NCBI GenBank assembly: GCA_001630475.1
Contig: KV419426.1
Span: 61,248-125,247 of the forward strand
Direction of reading: 5' to 3'
DNA: 64,000 nucleotides
From: Sistotremastrum niveocremeum HHB9708
Lineage: Eukaryota; Basidiomycota; Agaricomycetes; Sistotremastrales; Sistotremastraceae
Below, one piece after another: positions 34,217 to 46,369 of the stretch. The notes beneath the pieces were generated by a model. It worked only from the letters and a program-made list of their open reading frames with translations, did no database searches and was not told the DNA's origin. How positions within the stretch are numbered: the stretch's first letter is position 1; each line of letters opens with the position of its first letter. A program made the translations under genes and the position numbers.

Positions 34217-36941
34217 CTTTTTATACGAAAGTCATTGGATGATGGGACATTGTTGGCGGGTGTAAATTTCGAGCGCTTTTATCTCGGGGTGACGATACTA
34301 CGGGAGGCGAGGCGACCGGACAGAGAGACAAGAGATGGAGCCAAAGAAAGATCGTATGTTGAACACGTGCCGTGGGCGTAGCGCTTGCGATGGTATTCTG
34401 CGTGACGAGTTTTGTAAGGATGCCAAGAATTTTGGCAGAGGATGAGGATCAGGTAAAGTTTCCTGACGACGATGAAGAAGAAAGACCAACGCACCGATGG
34501 ATTTCTGCATTCTACACGCCGTACCCTGCTTGTCAGTACGATGCTGAGGTTGTCGGTCTGACTTTGAGGACACAACGATTGACAGGCATGGTCCGCTGGT
34601 AGGCAGATGAGACGTAGATGCCCATGAGGAATTGCGGGAGGTCATACAAGTAGAGGATAGGTCGTCTTTCCTGCTCAGGATTGTATCAAGCTTGGGAGTC
34701 GGCAGGCGATTGAGTTCCAGATTGCGAACGCAGGAGATGATCAAGACGATATCGTATCCTATCGGTTAAGCGATGCAGAGTAAAAAAGAGAGGAGATGGG
34801 AAGGCTCGACCGCTGAGTTGCTCGATCAGCGTAATTGACGAGGATGCGGTAGCAAAATATAGCGGACCCTGTCGTATACTGAGGACCATAATCTCTACTC
34901 TTCGATGTCAGATCCTCACCCACAAGCTGCTGACTCGGAAGGCGACAGTCGTCCTTGCAGAATTTGACGCCAGATGATCTCAGATTAAACGGAAGCAGAA
35001 ATAGCGGAGCTATAAATAGGACCGGGCCGGAGAGAAGATCGAGACAATCCTGGGAAAGCGATTGCTTGGCGTCACCAACACTTGCCAACATAGAACAGAC
35101 ATATCCACATTTAGCGTCAGTCTGCAAACCAGCAAAGGGACCCACCCGCGTCCTTTCACAATTGAATCTTCTGCTCCGCTCACCGCCAGAAAGTGCTTGG
35201 CCGGTCGGGGAGCACGTACTCGGTTGAGTGGTGGCGCGGTCTCTGCTTGACAGTAATACTGGGCTCCAGGGTTCTGCGACTGAGGACCTGTTCGTCATTG
35301 TGGCCAACAGGCGTGCTCTTCTCTTTTTTCCTCCTCATGTGGAGGAGAAATAAAGGGCGTTGTCCCTATTTTCCTGAGCACGATATTGGGCCGTGAGCAT
35401 ATCAAGCATGAAAGAGACTTTATTACTGAGAACCATGAAACTGGCCGAAGAATCGCATACATCAAGACCCGTTGATACACTACGAGTATATGTAAAAACA
35501 TGCCGAAAAGACAGTGGAGTGATGTCCAGAATAGAATGTCCAGCCGGAACAGAGCATGGAAGAGTTACGCGTTGATTTGACCGATGGCACGTCCCCAACC
35601 ACCTTGCGGCGTATAAACACGACGCAGAGGCTCAGAACGACTCCCACAACAGATATTTTGGACAAGCAACGCATCTTCAATTGCTTTAGCACAGAGACGA
35701 CGGCGAGTAAGTCGAGGCAGAGTTGGCCGTGACCATAAAGCGAGTGAAACAGCTCAACGGCGACTGTGTGGCCCAGTGTGGGCGAAGAACAGGGGGCCTA
35801 CATCGTCTTTTCTAGACATTTCAGGAAGAATTTTCAGGTAAGGTCGAGAGAGGGCCCAAAAACACACGATGAGGAGGGAATATTCCTAATCAGTCTCAAA
35901 CTCCGAGAGCGCCCAACAAGCTTAATTGACTGCGCTGCAAGATGGCAGTAAATGGTAAATCAGAGATGGAAGAGAGGAGGTGAGTGAGAATGACATACGG
36001 GCTCGGGCGCGGTATCAGATTATAAGGGGGCGAAGACGCCGGCACATAGAGGACGTGCAATATTGAGGATATACCCAAGCCAGCAGAGAAAGTCGTTGGA
36101 AAGGAAATCGCAGGACTCTCGGAGTGCAGCGGAGGCAAGAAAGGCAGGTCGGACAGTCAGCAGATGGTCCCTATAGCGAAGCAGAAAGCTATTCTACGAA
36201 ATTCGATGGGCTGGAAACCGGTCGCGGAAGGTCGAGGTGCAAAGGCCAAGTTGTGGGGCAAAGCCAGCTGGATGCAAGAGTTCCACGCGACGGAGACCGG
36301 AGAGAGTAGAGGGAGTGACGTCTGCTATAATCTTCCCCTCGTAGGAGAGAGTGTTTTATTGCGGGGTTGTAGAGCAGCAACAGGTCTCCCGGATATGCGT
36401 AAATGATCGTAGCTCGGACAAACTTGAGCAATTGTTGCATGGTCTATGGTACTAAGATGCATCAGATCAAGCATACTGAGCAAACTATTGAAAACGTCAC
36501 TCACCTGGACAGTTTAAGACAGGCGTTCTACAGACAGGCTCTGTTCTGAATTCTTGTCGAATAAGGATATTACTAGTAAGTAAGTCATATTCGCGACTAC
36601 GGATAGTTCAGACTTACTTGGTGTCATCCTGTGCGCTATGAGGCAGATCGCAAATCAGGTCTCGAAGTTCAGATTCTTTGCTAGTTATGTGGCTCAGGAC
36701 GGATTTCCGAGTCCACACTTGTTGACAGTATTGTTCCCGAACGAACAAACGTCTTCAGTGATCATATCGGTCGAAGAGATGAGACAGGATGATTATTTGA
36801 CAGTGCTGTAGAGTTTGTTGCCGCTGGGCGCTGAGGAAGTGGTTGAAAGGTGAACGACGTTGACCGCTCGTTGCCGGACACGCTGCTCATCGGCCACCAT
36901 CTTCACTGATTTGCGAAATCCCTTCATCGTACATCTCGAGT
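34217..36941. other. Gene-poor stretch with short uncertain frames
   Basis: Overlapping open frames occur on both strands: 34372-34602 plus (76 codons, hydrophobic start then the acidic run DDDEEE), 34744-34298 minus (148 codons, Ser/Arg-rich), 35307-34759 minus (182 codons, Ser-rich), 35335-35598 minus and 36164-36406 plus. None has a counterpart elsewhere in the window or a recognisable motif, and they shadow one another, so I do not assign a gene. Confidence 0.35.
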
Positions 36942-37989
36942 ATGAAATTCGATTTGGAAGATAGCCAGGCTTCAAAAACTCGTCTCTATTGCTTCAGGAT
37001 CGATGGTGGACAGAAACCTTGCCTCTCGTAAGTGTTCATACCGTAATATTGCACAACCTCCCGGACCTCATTATCAATAACTTAGTCGAAAGCTAGTCAT
37101 TGCCACTCATACACCGTCGAAGGAGCAAAGGACAATTTGCATCTCAGCAGGAGCATCACTTTGGGGGTCACTATCCGCAAGGTTCGCGATCCTTCTTCGA
37201 CTAAGACCGGGAGTCAGGCAAGTGACGGTTCTGTAGGGACAGCTTGGATATCCGAACCCCATCATGTCGACGCGCACACAAACGCCCTGCGAAGATGACT
37301 GTCGTGTTTGCGTAGCTCGCATTCCGGCCTTGCGCCTCATCGTCGCTTTGAAAAGCGGTACATGACACCCCAAGTTCAGTGACCGGAATTCATATGAGTC
37401 TGTACATTCTTCACAGCTTTGAAAGCCTGAAGCTGAACTTCCCTAACATTCAGCAGGTTTTGGATCATCGCTCGATGGCTATGACAGATCCGTCGTTCAC
37501 GATTTCCCCCATCCGCATTGTCGAACGATAGAACCAGCACTTGCTCTCCTTGTGGGTTCATCTATGCGATTCATCGATGCAGAGCCGCTAAACCTAAACC
37601 AGTTCTCGTCGTCGTCGCAAGTCATCCTAGCTGTGGCCCCGACGGTTCCATGCCCATTAAGAGTAACATGGACCACCAGGTTTGCTCAGGAGTGAATGGA
37701 ACTGGATACAGTATGGCTGAACGTGCTGTGGAGGTGAGTCAGGGCTCTTCTCCCATCCAGTAACGCATACTGATCACGTAAAGAAGTGATGTCGCAGATT
37801 CTTGTCCACCCCAAAAATTACTCACGCGCTCTCTTGTCATTCCGCAACATGCGAGTCTCTTCCTGCAGTTCCGGCACCGTCTCTCGAGATCCAGGCCGGT
37901 TACTTCTGGCTATCGTGAAGTACAACGAGATGAAAGGAGGATTCGCTGTCCAGACCCCATCGGCGCCTCTTTCTTGGTATATTCGTTGA
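36942..37989 (+). pseudogene. Decayed unknown spliced gene, copy Z2 (inverted relative of 1039-2094)
   Basis: Exon 1 starts at ATG 36942 (MKFDLEDSQASKTRLYCFRI) and ends at 37027 with donor GTAAGT; a 69-nt intron leads to exon 2 from 37097, which stays in frame to TGA at 37296-37298. Later blocks match copy Z1: KPVLVVVASHPS, GYSMAERAVE before a GTGAGT donor near 37733, and SSCSSGTVSRDPGRLLLAIV to 37989. The early TGA lies where Z1 continues (VVKKWLGCLF), so the full product is not made unless splicing differs. It directly precedes an R1 fragment and module C. Confidence 0.5.
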
Positions 37990-38309
37990 CACTTTCAAGA
38001 GAAGACTGGAGACTAGCGGTGGCATCGATGAACTTGCAGTGTTCGGTCCAGTAGAAACGGCTCTTGATGTGTCCCGTGTCTGGATATGATGTATAGCAAT
38101 GCCACAAACTCATGCTCTCACATTATCACACCCCACTTCTGGACCTCAGTCCAATATCTACATATCTCACACCGTCGGAAGATGCGCTCAATTATGTAGT
38201 TAATTGCCATGTCCTGAAGAAAGCCCATCACGTTGCCTGAACAGACAAGCCGTTAAGACTTTGGTCTAGCCTGCTTTATATGACTCGATTGCTCTGGCTC
38301 TGGCTCAAC

Positions 38310-38405
38310 TTTCCTCTTCTGATTTGTCTCTGTCTCCTACGCATCGGTTTGCTCGTGATCCTGAGAACACTCAACAGCAGGACATCTATAAAATAATGGC
38401 GATAC
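38310..38405 (-). repeat. Dispersed repeat R1 fragment at the left edge of module C
   Basis: CTCTGTCTCCTACGCA, TGCTCGTGATCCTGAGAA and ATCTATAAAATAA match 33020-33095 of copy II in the same orientation. Module C similarity starts about 20 bp further on, which is why C lacks the upstream relic and most of the promoter block found in A, B and D. Confidence 0.65.
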
Positions 38406-38831
38406 TAATCTGAATTTGTGACGCCTAGGTCGAGTCCGGATCCGAGTGTCTGAGGGCGCGTTGAGCTGCATCCATCGCGCCGCGATCCCACTTGCTTCAA
38501 CCCAGCTAACGCGACTTTCGAGATACTTTGCAGCAGCTCAGGTTGCAGTCTGGCTGGCTCACTGAGAGCGATAAGCCGTCTTTCCGTCCGTGTACCAGTC
38601 GTTAGGCCAGATCAGGCCGCCTGAGCAGAGAGCGAACTCGGGGGCGACTCGATCCGCTCGAGCTCGTACTACGGTAGCCAGATCCTCTCAATCCGCGTCT
38701 TTGCTACGTCCTGAGATCTTCGTTCATCCAGGCATCCAAGGCTGGCGTTGTCGACTTGCAGCTTAGTCTGATATCCTCCATCGTCGCGTTCTTCAAACCA
38801 GACCCTCTGCTCATTACACTTGTCGCCCCTC

Positions 38832-40816
38832 ATGAACGTTGCCAATCAGCTCAGTCGAAGGGAGCTCTCAGCTTGTGGACAGTCGTCTGAAACAACCGTT
38901 CCGGAGCTGATGGATGTCCTGGAGAGAAGTTTGAATGAGGCGTAAGTTCTTTCATCCATCAGCTAGCTTCGCTTCGTATGGTAGTGCGTGTTGACTCACA
39001 GATGGCACTTTGACAGTCGTGAACTCGAGAGCACTACGCATTCTGCGCCTATGCTCAGGGAGATAGCCAAACATTTGCGGTCGGCCTGCTCAACTCTGGG
39101 TCGGATATCGAATATGCAAACACCAATCGGCCGCCTTCATGACGAGGTGCTTGCCGAAATCTTACTGTCTGCAAAAGTGTCTCTTGTCGCTGATGGATGT
39201 TTTATTGATCCTTGTGAATGGGAGTATTTACTCCGTATGTACGTCCTGCTTGTTTATCCTCCTTTCTTTCGCAACGTCTATATGGACTCGTAGCTGTTCT
39301 CGATGGACCACGATAATCCACGAAGATCCACGGTTTTGGGGGGCGATCGATTTTGCGTGGAATCAGACCACAATAGCTCGCTTTCTCTCTCTATCTCAAG
39401 ACAGTCTCCTTTCTTTACGAATCCCCGCGTCGGACAACTTTCTTCGTGATCGCCAGGATCTCCTCATGCCCATTGTGAAACGTGCGAAGGATATCAATTT
39501 CAGATATCAGTGGTATCACTCGGAAGTTAACCACTGCTCCCACACCAAAAAGCCGCCTCGTCTTATCGATGCATCTTCTCCCAATCCTGCCTCTAGCATC
39601 AGCGAGCCTGTTTCGATAGAAGACAAATTCGCAGCCACCCGATGTCTGGAAGAATCATTGATAGCCCCTGCGCCGCATTTATCCCAGTTGACTGTGAGCT
39701 GTTGGCCTCACTCATATGGTGGCCTCCCTTCGCTACAACATTTAACCTCCCTGACCTCCCTCCAACTTGATAATTGCAATATACAGAACAGGTGGAAATC
39801 CATATTCCCAGCTTCTCTCCGTCGTGTCCGCTTGACTTATGGCTGTTTCGGCTTAACGGGAGTGCCTGGCGTTGACATTGTTGACATTATTTACTTGGTT
39901 GGAAAGTGTCCGGAGCTTGGCTCTCTGGATATCATTGGGATACCGGTAAACCCTGCGCCAGCAAATCTTCAAAGGCAAGATCAACGTACTATATCTGCGC
40001 TTCAGCTTCGACATATCAGCGTGGACGGCATGTTACCATCCGAATGGGACTATCTCTTCCGTCACATCAGAGCCCCCGTCTTATCCGAGATAAATTTTAC
40101 GATCGCACTCGAATCTCGGGTGCCCTTACCTGCCTTCCTACAAGTATGCGCGGCAGAAGCTTCGCACGCGAAACTCGTTTTCGATCGTAGTGATATCGCT
40201 TGCACATATTCAGGAAGGCGAACTGCTAGCAATGTCGATTTCAAGCACGTGATGAGCATTCTTTTCGAACACAACTATCTCTTCTCTCCAGACGACCAGC
40301 CCGGTCAGACCCAGGTCAAGGACCAGATCATAGGTTTTGCGCAGCTCACCTGTCTTACTATTGAAATCAACTGTGACACGGGTCTCCAATGGGGTACTTT
40401 ACTGGGAAACATGAGCGGTCTAGTTGCGCTGAATGTTCGGGGACATATTGGGGCTGATTTTTTTGAGGCACTGTCAGGTCGGACAGACACTTGGACAGTC
40501 TGCCCTTGGTTATCAACTCTAGGCCTTCAAACTCCCTTCCATTGTTTTGAAGTCGGAACAGCACTGGTGAGGACCTTGTCTCTTTCTGATATATGGTGAC
40601 TCTTATGGAGTCTAGATGGTTGGCCATCCTTACGGGACTGACCCATGGGAAGAAAGCCGATCACAATTATCGAGATGTCTAACTTTGCGAATGATTTATG
40701 GCTGCAAACTGCGACACCTAAACACTCACACTCAGTGGCTCGAGGGAGGGAACATACATCAACTACAAAGATGCGTTGACAGAATCGAAATCGTTCACGG
40801 GCCCATTTGGTTCTGA
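38832..40816 (+). CDS. F-box/LRR-like protein, module C copy (601 residues)
   Basis: Exons 38832-38941, 39017-39238, 39294-40566 and 40616-40816 join through introns of 75, 55 and 49 nt into 602 codons with the stop. The N-terminal exon (MNVANQLSRRELSACGQ) is nearly that of copy B. The F-box-like motif reads GRLHDEVLAEILL and, across intron 2, RICSRWTTIIHEDPRFW; the usual P before D is replaced by H in this copy. LRR-like segments include LTSLQLDNCNIQNRW, CPELGSLDIIGI and LVALNVRGHIGADFFEAL. The last exon begins MVGHPYGTDPWEESRSQL and is 24 codons shorter than in copy B. A role as an SCF substrate adaptor follows from the family only. Confidence 0.87.
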
Positions 40817-41755
40817 CCTGCTTGTGGTGGATGGCGAGATTGATGAACACAGAATAGATAGAGATCGGACGAAATACGACTAGGAGGCGAGGTGTCCGTT
40901 CTGGGCTCTGCTTCGATATGAATTGTTCTTCTCTCAGGCCTAGGCTTGTGGCAGTGTTGTCAAATATAATTCATTAACCAAGTTTTTTGTAGCATGTACG
41001 GTAAAGTCACTTTCGATGCAAGTCTTGTTCTCCTATAGCTACTTTTCTGCTCCTCAGCCGCGACTAATGTGAACGCGAAAGACGAGTCGCAGTACGGGTG
41101 GTGCACGCGCACTAGTACTAGGGTCGAATTGAGGAAAATTCTCCAAATTTGGGTATCGGAAATAGGCGATCGCGAGAGGGTAGGAGATTGATGCCTAATT
41201 CAAATATCAATTCTTCAGCGTCCGTCAGCTCCGCTCAAGCAGTATCATCATCAATGTACTTCCGTCAACCTCGCAGCCAACTTGAATGGCCATGCAGAAT
41301 GCTCCAAACGCTCCGCTCCCCTGACATCTCGCTTAATGTGCTTGATGCACATGATTATATGATAAGTTTTGTCTTGCCGGTTGAGCCACGAGCAAGCACC
41401 AAACAGAATTTTGGTGATAATCGGACTATCTCATTGATCGAATCTCTTGGAAGATGGCAGGAACCGCAGGCCCTTTCAATTTTCATTCAACTAAAACAAC
41501 ATCTTTATTTTGATTGAATTTATTGAGTTAACGGTATGGCTCTTGCTAGCGTTATGAAGAGCGTAATACGACTTCCGCAGTAGGGGACCGTGGAGAGCGG
41601 AGAAGCCAGACATCATGCACAGTATCTTGATCGAAAGATCAGGAACATTTCGGAGGCCGAAGTACGCGATCAAGGCTGGCCGTCGAGAACAGCTTCGAAA
41701 AAAATCCAAAGAGACAGCGCTCAAAGAATGAGATGCCAGTATTGGTTTGAGAAGT

Positions 41756-43730
41756 TCAGCGCTTGAGAGCGATCGGTGGGGATGACATTCTGGTACGCGG
41801 AGAGCTTGCAGATGCAGTGTAGATTCGTCTCCGACATATCAAGATTGAACCGGTGGCCACCTCCCTACTTGTGTTCATGTGAGATTGGATTGACGGCAGC
41901 TTGGTTGACCATTGCTGAAGCTCAGGGTCGATGATCGCCCAAATGAACATTGAGATGAGCCGCAAACGAGGAGAGGGTGTCATCTCCAGGGAAGAAATAA
42001 CAATGCATTGCGGACGAGCCTTTGAGTAAGCTCTCGTGTGCTTCTGGAGGAAAGGCAAGATCGAAATGAAGACAGGAGCTCGAGGTCGCGGATCAGTGAG
42101 CGCATCTTCGTGTAGCGCTCTTGAGGGTGATCGGGTGACTGGCACTTGACCTTAGGATCTTCAGTGAACGACGTCTTGATCGGGAACTTCGAGGCACTGG
42201 GAAGGAGGTCGTCAGCTCGTTGACATATGTTACTAGAGAGGGACCATGACGCACCGAGCGCTTTTCCCTCTATGGAGTGAATACTCTACCATTCACATTC
42301 TGAGAGCCTGCTCCGCCAAATGTCCTCCCTCCATCAGCTAAACCTCATTCGTCTCCAGACGCTAAGCGAATGGACGTCCAGCACTACTGACCTCCTTGGC
42401 ATGACCATCAAGGTCTTGGGATGTCCAAGTCGGCGATATTGCTGGACGTATCGCTTCCCTTGAGGTTAATTCGAAGGATGTGGCGGAGGAGGGGAGGTAC
42501 TCGAGAGCGGCTCCCGACCGAGTACATCTGAACGCAAGCACGAGGGATCTCATACCGGCGGACTTGAGATGGTGTCAGCGTTTGTCCAAGTGAAGCAGAC
42601 TGTACCGTACAGGATGATACCCATGTGAGCTTTAACGACCGCACCTCGACGCATTCGCTGACTCTTCGCTGAGACTCTCATGCGCACAGTTCGAGGTCGA
42701 AGGTCCTGAACTTCGATCTCGAAGGCAGATAGGAAAGACAGCCTTAACGCAGAACAAGCAAAGCAGGGTTTCCTTTTGAAAAATGAGCTTGATGGAGATG
42801 GTCCAGGAGTCAGATTCTCTTCAAACGGGTACCATCATGGGCACTGGGAAGTTGTAAGCATGAGAAAGCACAAGGGAATGCATTCATCCCAAATAGGTCG
42901 GGACATAGTGAGCTCGCTTTCGACTGTTCTGTAAGGCATAAATTAACATCGTGAATCTCTGGAGCTCAAACACGTACATGCCGACGCCACTCGTACCCCT
43001 GAATTGGACAAAGCTGATGCGTCTATTGGAGGGTTGACTGGAGAGGGACGTGAACCAAGCGTCAAGGTGCTTGGAGCGCGAAGGACTAATCCGTCGGGTA
43101 GACATGGAGAGGCCATCGTCGGCCCATCGATGAAGATGACACTTTCATGGCCTCGAACAACCAAGCGGCCTGCTATTGCAGTGAATGGTGGATCGAGTCG
43201 AGATGTATGTCAGAACGCACCAAATACACGAGCATACTCATAACGCCAGTTTGATACCTCCCCGTTCCTCAGGAATGTCGCGATAACATGTACTCGGGGT
43301 GATATGCCAGGAGACGATATCTCTGAAGCGGGATCGAAGGCTTGACCCTCGAGCAACGGCTGAAAGATGGATGTCGCGGAATTTGCAGCTTGCAGCGAGG
43401 ACATCATGATGCAATGGTGCCGCCACGCATTTGTAAGCTGCACATATGGCATGGGTCTTGATCTCCTTCGAGCGCTCCTTCATTCAAATTAGCATAAAAT
43501 GTCAGTCGAGAGGGTAAGATACTCACAACGGCGCTGCTTGCGACCCATGCCCCATTTCCCCGTGATTCGACTTGTGATCGCCTCAACGAACATCACATTC
43601 GCTCTTTGTCAACTTGGGGCTGATCTCCGGATGAGCGATCCTTGGCTCTGGAGTAAACTTTTGAAGAAAGTATGTGGTCGAGAAAGGAATAAGTATGTTG
43701 CAGGAGGCCGAATTATCGACATGGGGAAAC
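41756..43730 (-). pseudogene. Convergent unknown gene of the module, copy C (5' truncated)
   Basis: Exons equivalent to copy B are visible: the block ending TKSECDVR at about 43585, where this copy has TGA and B has a tryptophan codon; a following exon after CAG at about 43443; RLVVRGHESVIFIDGP at about 43160-43115; and the 3' block with QPSCRQSN and RWPPVQ near 41.85 kb. The first two exons seen in B and D are absent because the module ends before them. With no start and a nonsense codon it is a relic. Confidence 0.5.
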
Positions 43731-43810
43731 GCAAGACATGCGAGACCATGGTCGCAAGAGATGTGATGTCTTTCGGATTTCGCCTCGTGTCTAAAAATAA
43801 TGATCATTAA

Positions 43811-44798
43811 TCACCAGGATCTAACCTTAGGAAATGGTAAAACCACGCACTTGAGAGTCTTGTGATAAGTAGAGTGCACTCAATTGCCTGACACACGGGA
43901 AGGTGTCTTGTCTGCGTAAAAGGTTGCTTCCCGGGAGAGGAGGTTTGCTAGATAGCAGCGCGTTTCGTGGGTGGATGACTTGAAGAACTTGTAGGAGGAA
44001 TGAAGACTCGTGTTTGATTGTATCGAGCGACCCCCTGCAACCTCAGTCGAATAAAGTACGATATTCAAGCCCCAAGAGAGACTATCAAGTCACTGTTTCG
44101 ACTTTTTGAGAGGAGAAAGCGTCAGTGTATTTATAACTAGAGCGGACAAGAAAATACAGACCATTTCTCAACGAGTGGAAGGGCAGCCAATTGCTTCTGG
44201 GTCCCTTGTTCTGCAGCGTCATAAGCCACGTTGAGATTGATAGCGCTGGAACAGTAATTATGCTCTAGAATGGGATAAGTTGACTTTGAGAAAAGAAATG
44301 GATAGTCATGGTCGAGATACTGACAAGGTCTTGTTCTCTCATCGCCGCGGCGTTCACCACCACCACCACCCAGTCTTCTGAAACCACTCCATATACAGAT
44401 CAAGTGATAATATCGTATCACTCGGTTTTTCTCAGATGATTGCTGGCGAAGACATTAATATTGACTCGAGGCAACGCTGAGGGACCGATTAATGTCTAGT
44501 GAAAACAGAGGAACAAATCCCATACCGATCCTAATGCAAATTTCTGGCCACGTTCTCCGCCTTCAAAGTTTAGGATTTGATGTCCAAATGATTTTTGTAT
44601 AACCCAGAGATGTGAAGACGATGACAAGCCGTGATGGGTGCAATGCCGTGAGGAACAAGTCCGGGTTCCGATGCCGCCGCCAATGACACCACCACCATCA
44701 TCACCCTCTTTAATGACCAAATTCAGAAATCGTGTCATGGTAAGCGTTCCCTTTCTTTGAGTTCATCGAACTGTGCACTGACTGGAAAATTGAAGGCC
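43811..44798. other. Intergenic, no supportable gene
   Basis: Short frames only (44421-44137 and 44738-44496 minus, with Gly runs from CCACCA repeats). Pyrimidine-rich and CCA-repeat patches at about 44.35 and 44.69 kb may be leader or promoter sequence for the plus-strand genes that follow. Confidence 0.4.
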
Positions 44799-45560
44799 TG
44801 AATCTTTGAATCCTTCAATTGTGCACGCCATCCGGAATGGCCTGGAATATTTCTGGCCCGCTCGACAGCTCGCACATCTATCTCAATTTCCTCGACCTTC
44901 TCAGTACCATGTTCTCCTTCGCTCGAATTGGGATCCCAAACCTTCAATCCGGCTTTCTTTCTCGGAATATTCTGAACCTCTCAATTCACCACCCGTCCCT
45001 TCTGGACATGAAAAGCTGTGGTATTCGGTTCTAAAGTGTGACAATCTCTTTCCAGGTAAATATCTTACATTTTTTATGATGATGGAATTGAAAAAATTGA
45101 AGCCAGCTCCCATCGCTTGATGCCACATATTCCCAGGATCGCAAGACTCCCTCAAATACTACCGACTGATAGACCACCGCATCTGGTGGATGCAGAGGGT
45201 GGCTCCAGTTCGTGCTCGTCTTCTGAACTCAGATAATGGTGCTAACATGATGGTCTAGACAGGATCGGAACACGAGTTCTATGTGCACTCCCTTCACTGC
45301 TCCTTACTGAAGTTTCCGCGATTTCTCAAGACGAACGTCATGGTCCACAACCAGTGCACCAATGCGTCTCGGTCATCGGCTCATTGGAGACAGGGGGAAA
45401 GTCTGGTTCGTCCGCCTCTGCGATAAATTACTGGGCTCTGTCTGATCAATATACCGAAAACAGTCGATGGTTCCCCTGAATCTACCGAATCAAGTCGACT
45501 TCCCAGTATACGACGCTCGTGAGTCGCCAGAATACGCCCTAATATTCTACAGGAACGCTG
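44799..45560 (+). pseudogene. Decayed spliced gene of unknown family
   Basis: An exon read from about 44799 (HAIRNGLEYFWPARQLAHLS; KLWYSVLKCDNLFPG) ends at 45055 with donor GTAAAT, and an 81-nt intron leads to an in-phase exon from 45137 (SQDSLKYYRLIDHRIWWMQR) that stops with TAG at 45256-45258. Protein-like sequence then continues in a second frame (SQDERHGPQPVHQCVSVIGS) and a third (MVPLNLPNQVDFPVYDARES). Successive shifts of frame with coding-like composition indicate a frameshifted gene. No start codon was found in frame. Confidence 0.45.
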
Positions 45561-45601
45561 ACCTTCTCTGATCAGGTCGCTGAGCCGGTCTAGCTTGAGT
45601 G

Positions 45602-45994
45602 GAGACACTAAGATCCCAACTTAACGCTGCGTCATTCGGTAAGTTCTCATTGCTCCGCCCCAACATGTTATGCTCACTGAATTATTCTCGATTTGCAGCT
45701 GGAATAGATATGTACTTGGTCAGTCAAAGAAGACTCGAGGCGACCGCGCCTACAGCGACCAGGAATGATGCCCTGAAGTCAGTCGCATGTGGAGGTGGTT
45801 TCAAAAGAGCTCGGAAATCTCGATGGCATCTGTACGTCGTCATTTCAGTGCGATGTGCCTATTCTCAATCGATCTTCAGACTGCATCTAGTTCTCGAGCG
45901 AACGCCACGTCGTCCTCATAACATGAACTTAATCTCAAATCGCGCGATACCTCATTTTCTCTCTGCAAATCCCTCGCATCGTACAATAATGTGA
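45602..45994 (+). CDS. Unrecognised gene or exon set, about 95-131 codons
   Basis: The frame is open from 45602 to TGA at 45992-45994. Two possible introns, 45639-45698 (60 nt) and 45832-45879 (48 nt), have good ends and are multiples of 3, so spliced and unspliced forms share the frame. The spliced form reads ETLRSQLNAASF, AGIDMYLVSQRRLEATAPTA, FKRARKSRWHLLHLVLERTP and ends HFLSANPSHRTIM. No clear ATG precedes it, so it may be the 3' end of the decayed gene just upstream. No family recognised. Confidence 0.4.
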   Translation, partial: ETLRSQLNAASFGKFSLLRPNMLCSLNYSRFAAGIDMYLVSQRRLEATAPTATRNDALKSVACGGGFKRARKSRWHLYVVISVRCAYSQSIFRLHLVLERTPRRPHNMNLISNRAIPHFLSANPSHRTIM

Positions 45995-46369
45995 GCGTCG
46001 ATCGCAATCCCTTCAACCGTGAGTCCGGAGCCTGCTCTACCGTGCATGTGTCCGAGCTGAGTTTATCGCAAAGATGACCACGAAGAGCTTGCAACGCATG
46101 CTGATCAGGGGCTGCTTCGCTCATCCCCTTTACCCTCCGGTCGATACCTTCGGTTTCGTCCCGTGTTCCATCTATCATGGCGGTCTCATGGCACAAACAC
46201 GGACATGATATCGCTCCCTGTACAACCCAATATTCTGTTCCCGTATGATTGTCTTACAACATATCGAGCCCTTCATGACGCGCGGCATTCTCCGGAGGAG
46301 GCGTGAAAGTCTTAGCCCGACGACATTCGTCAGTGAATATTCATCTTGTTTCTTATCGGGTTATGATCA

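Larger units (their letters stand above)
38425..43730 (+). repeat. Duplicated module, unit C (truncated at both ends)
   Basis: It begins at the GTCGAGTCCGGATCCGAGTG block, equivalent to about 23.27 kb of B, right after an R1 fragment. It holds the F-box gene, the shared 3' flank, and the downstream part of the convergent gene, but similarity fades near 43.73 kb, before exons 1 and 2 of that gene. Confidence 0.7.
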
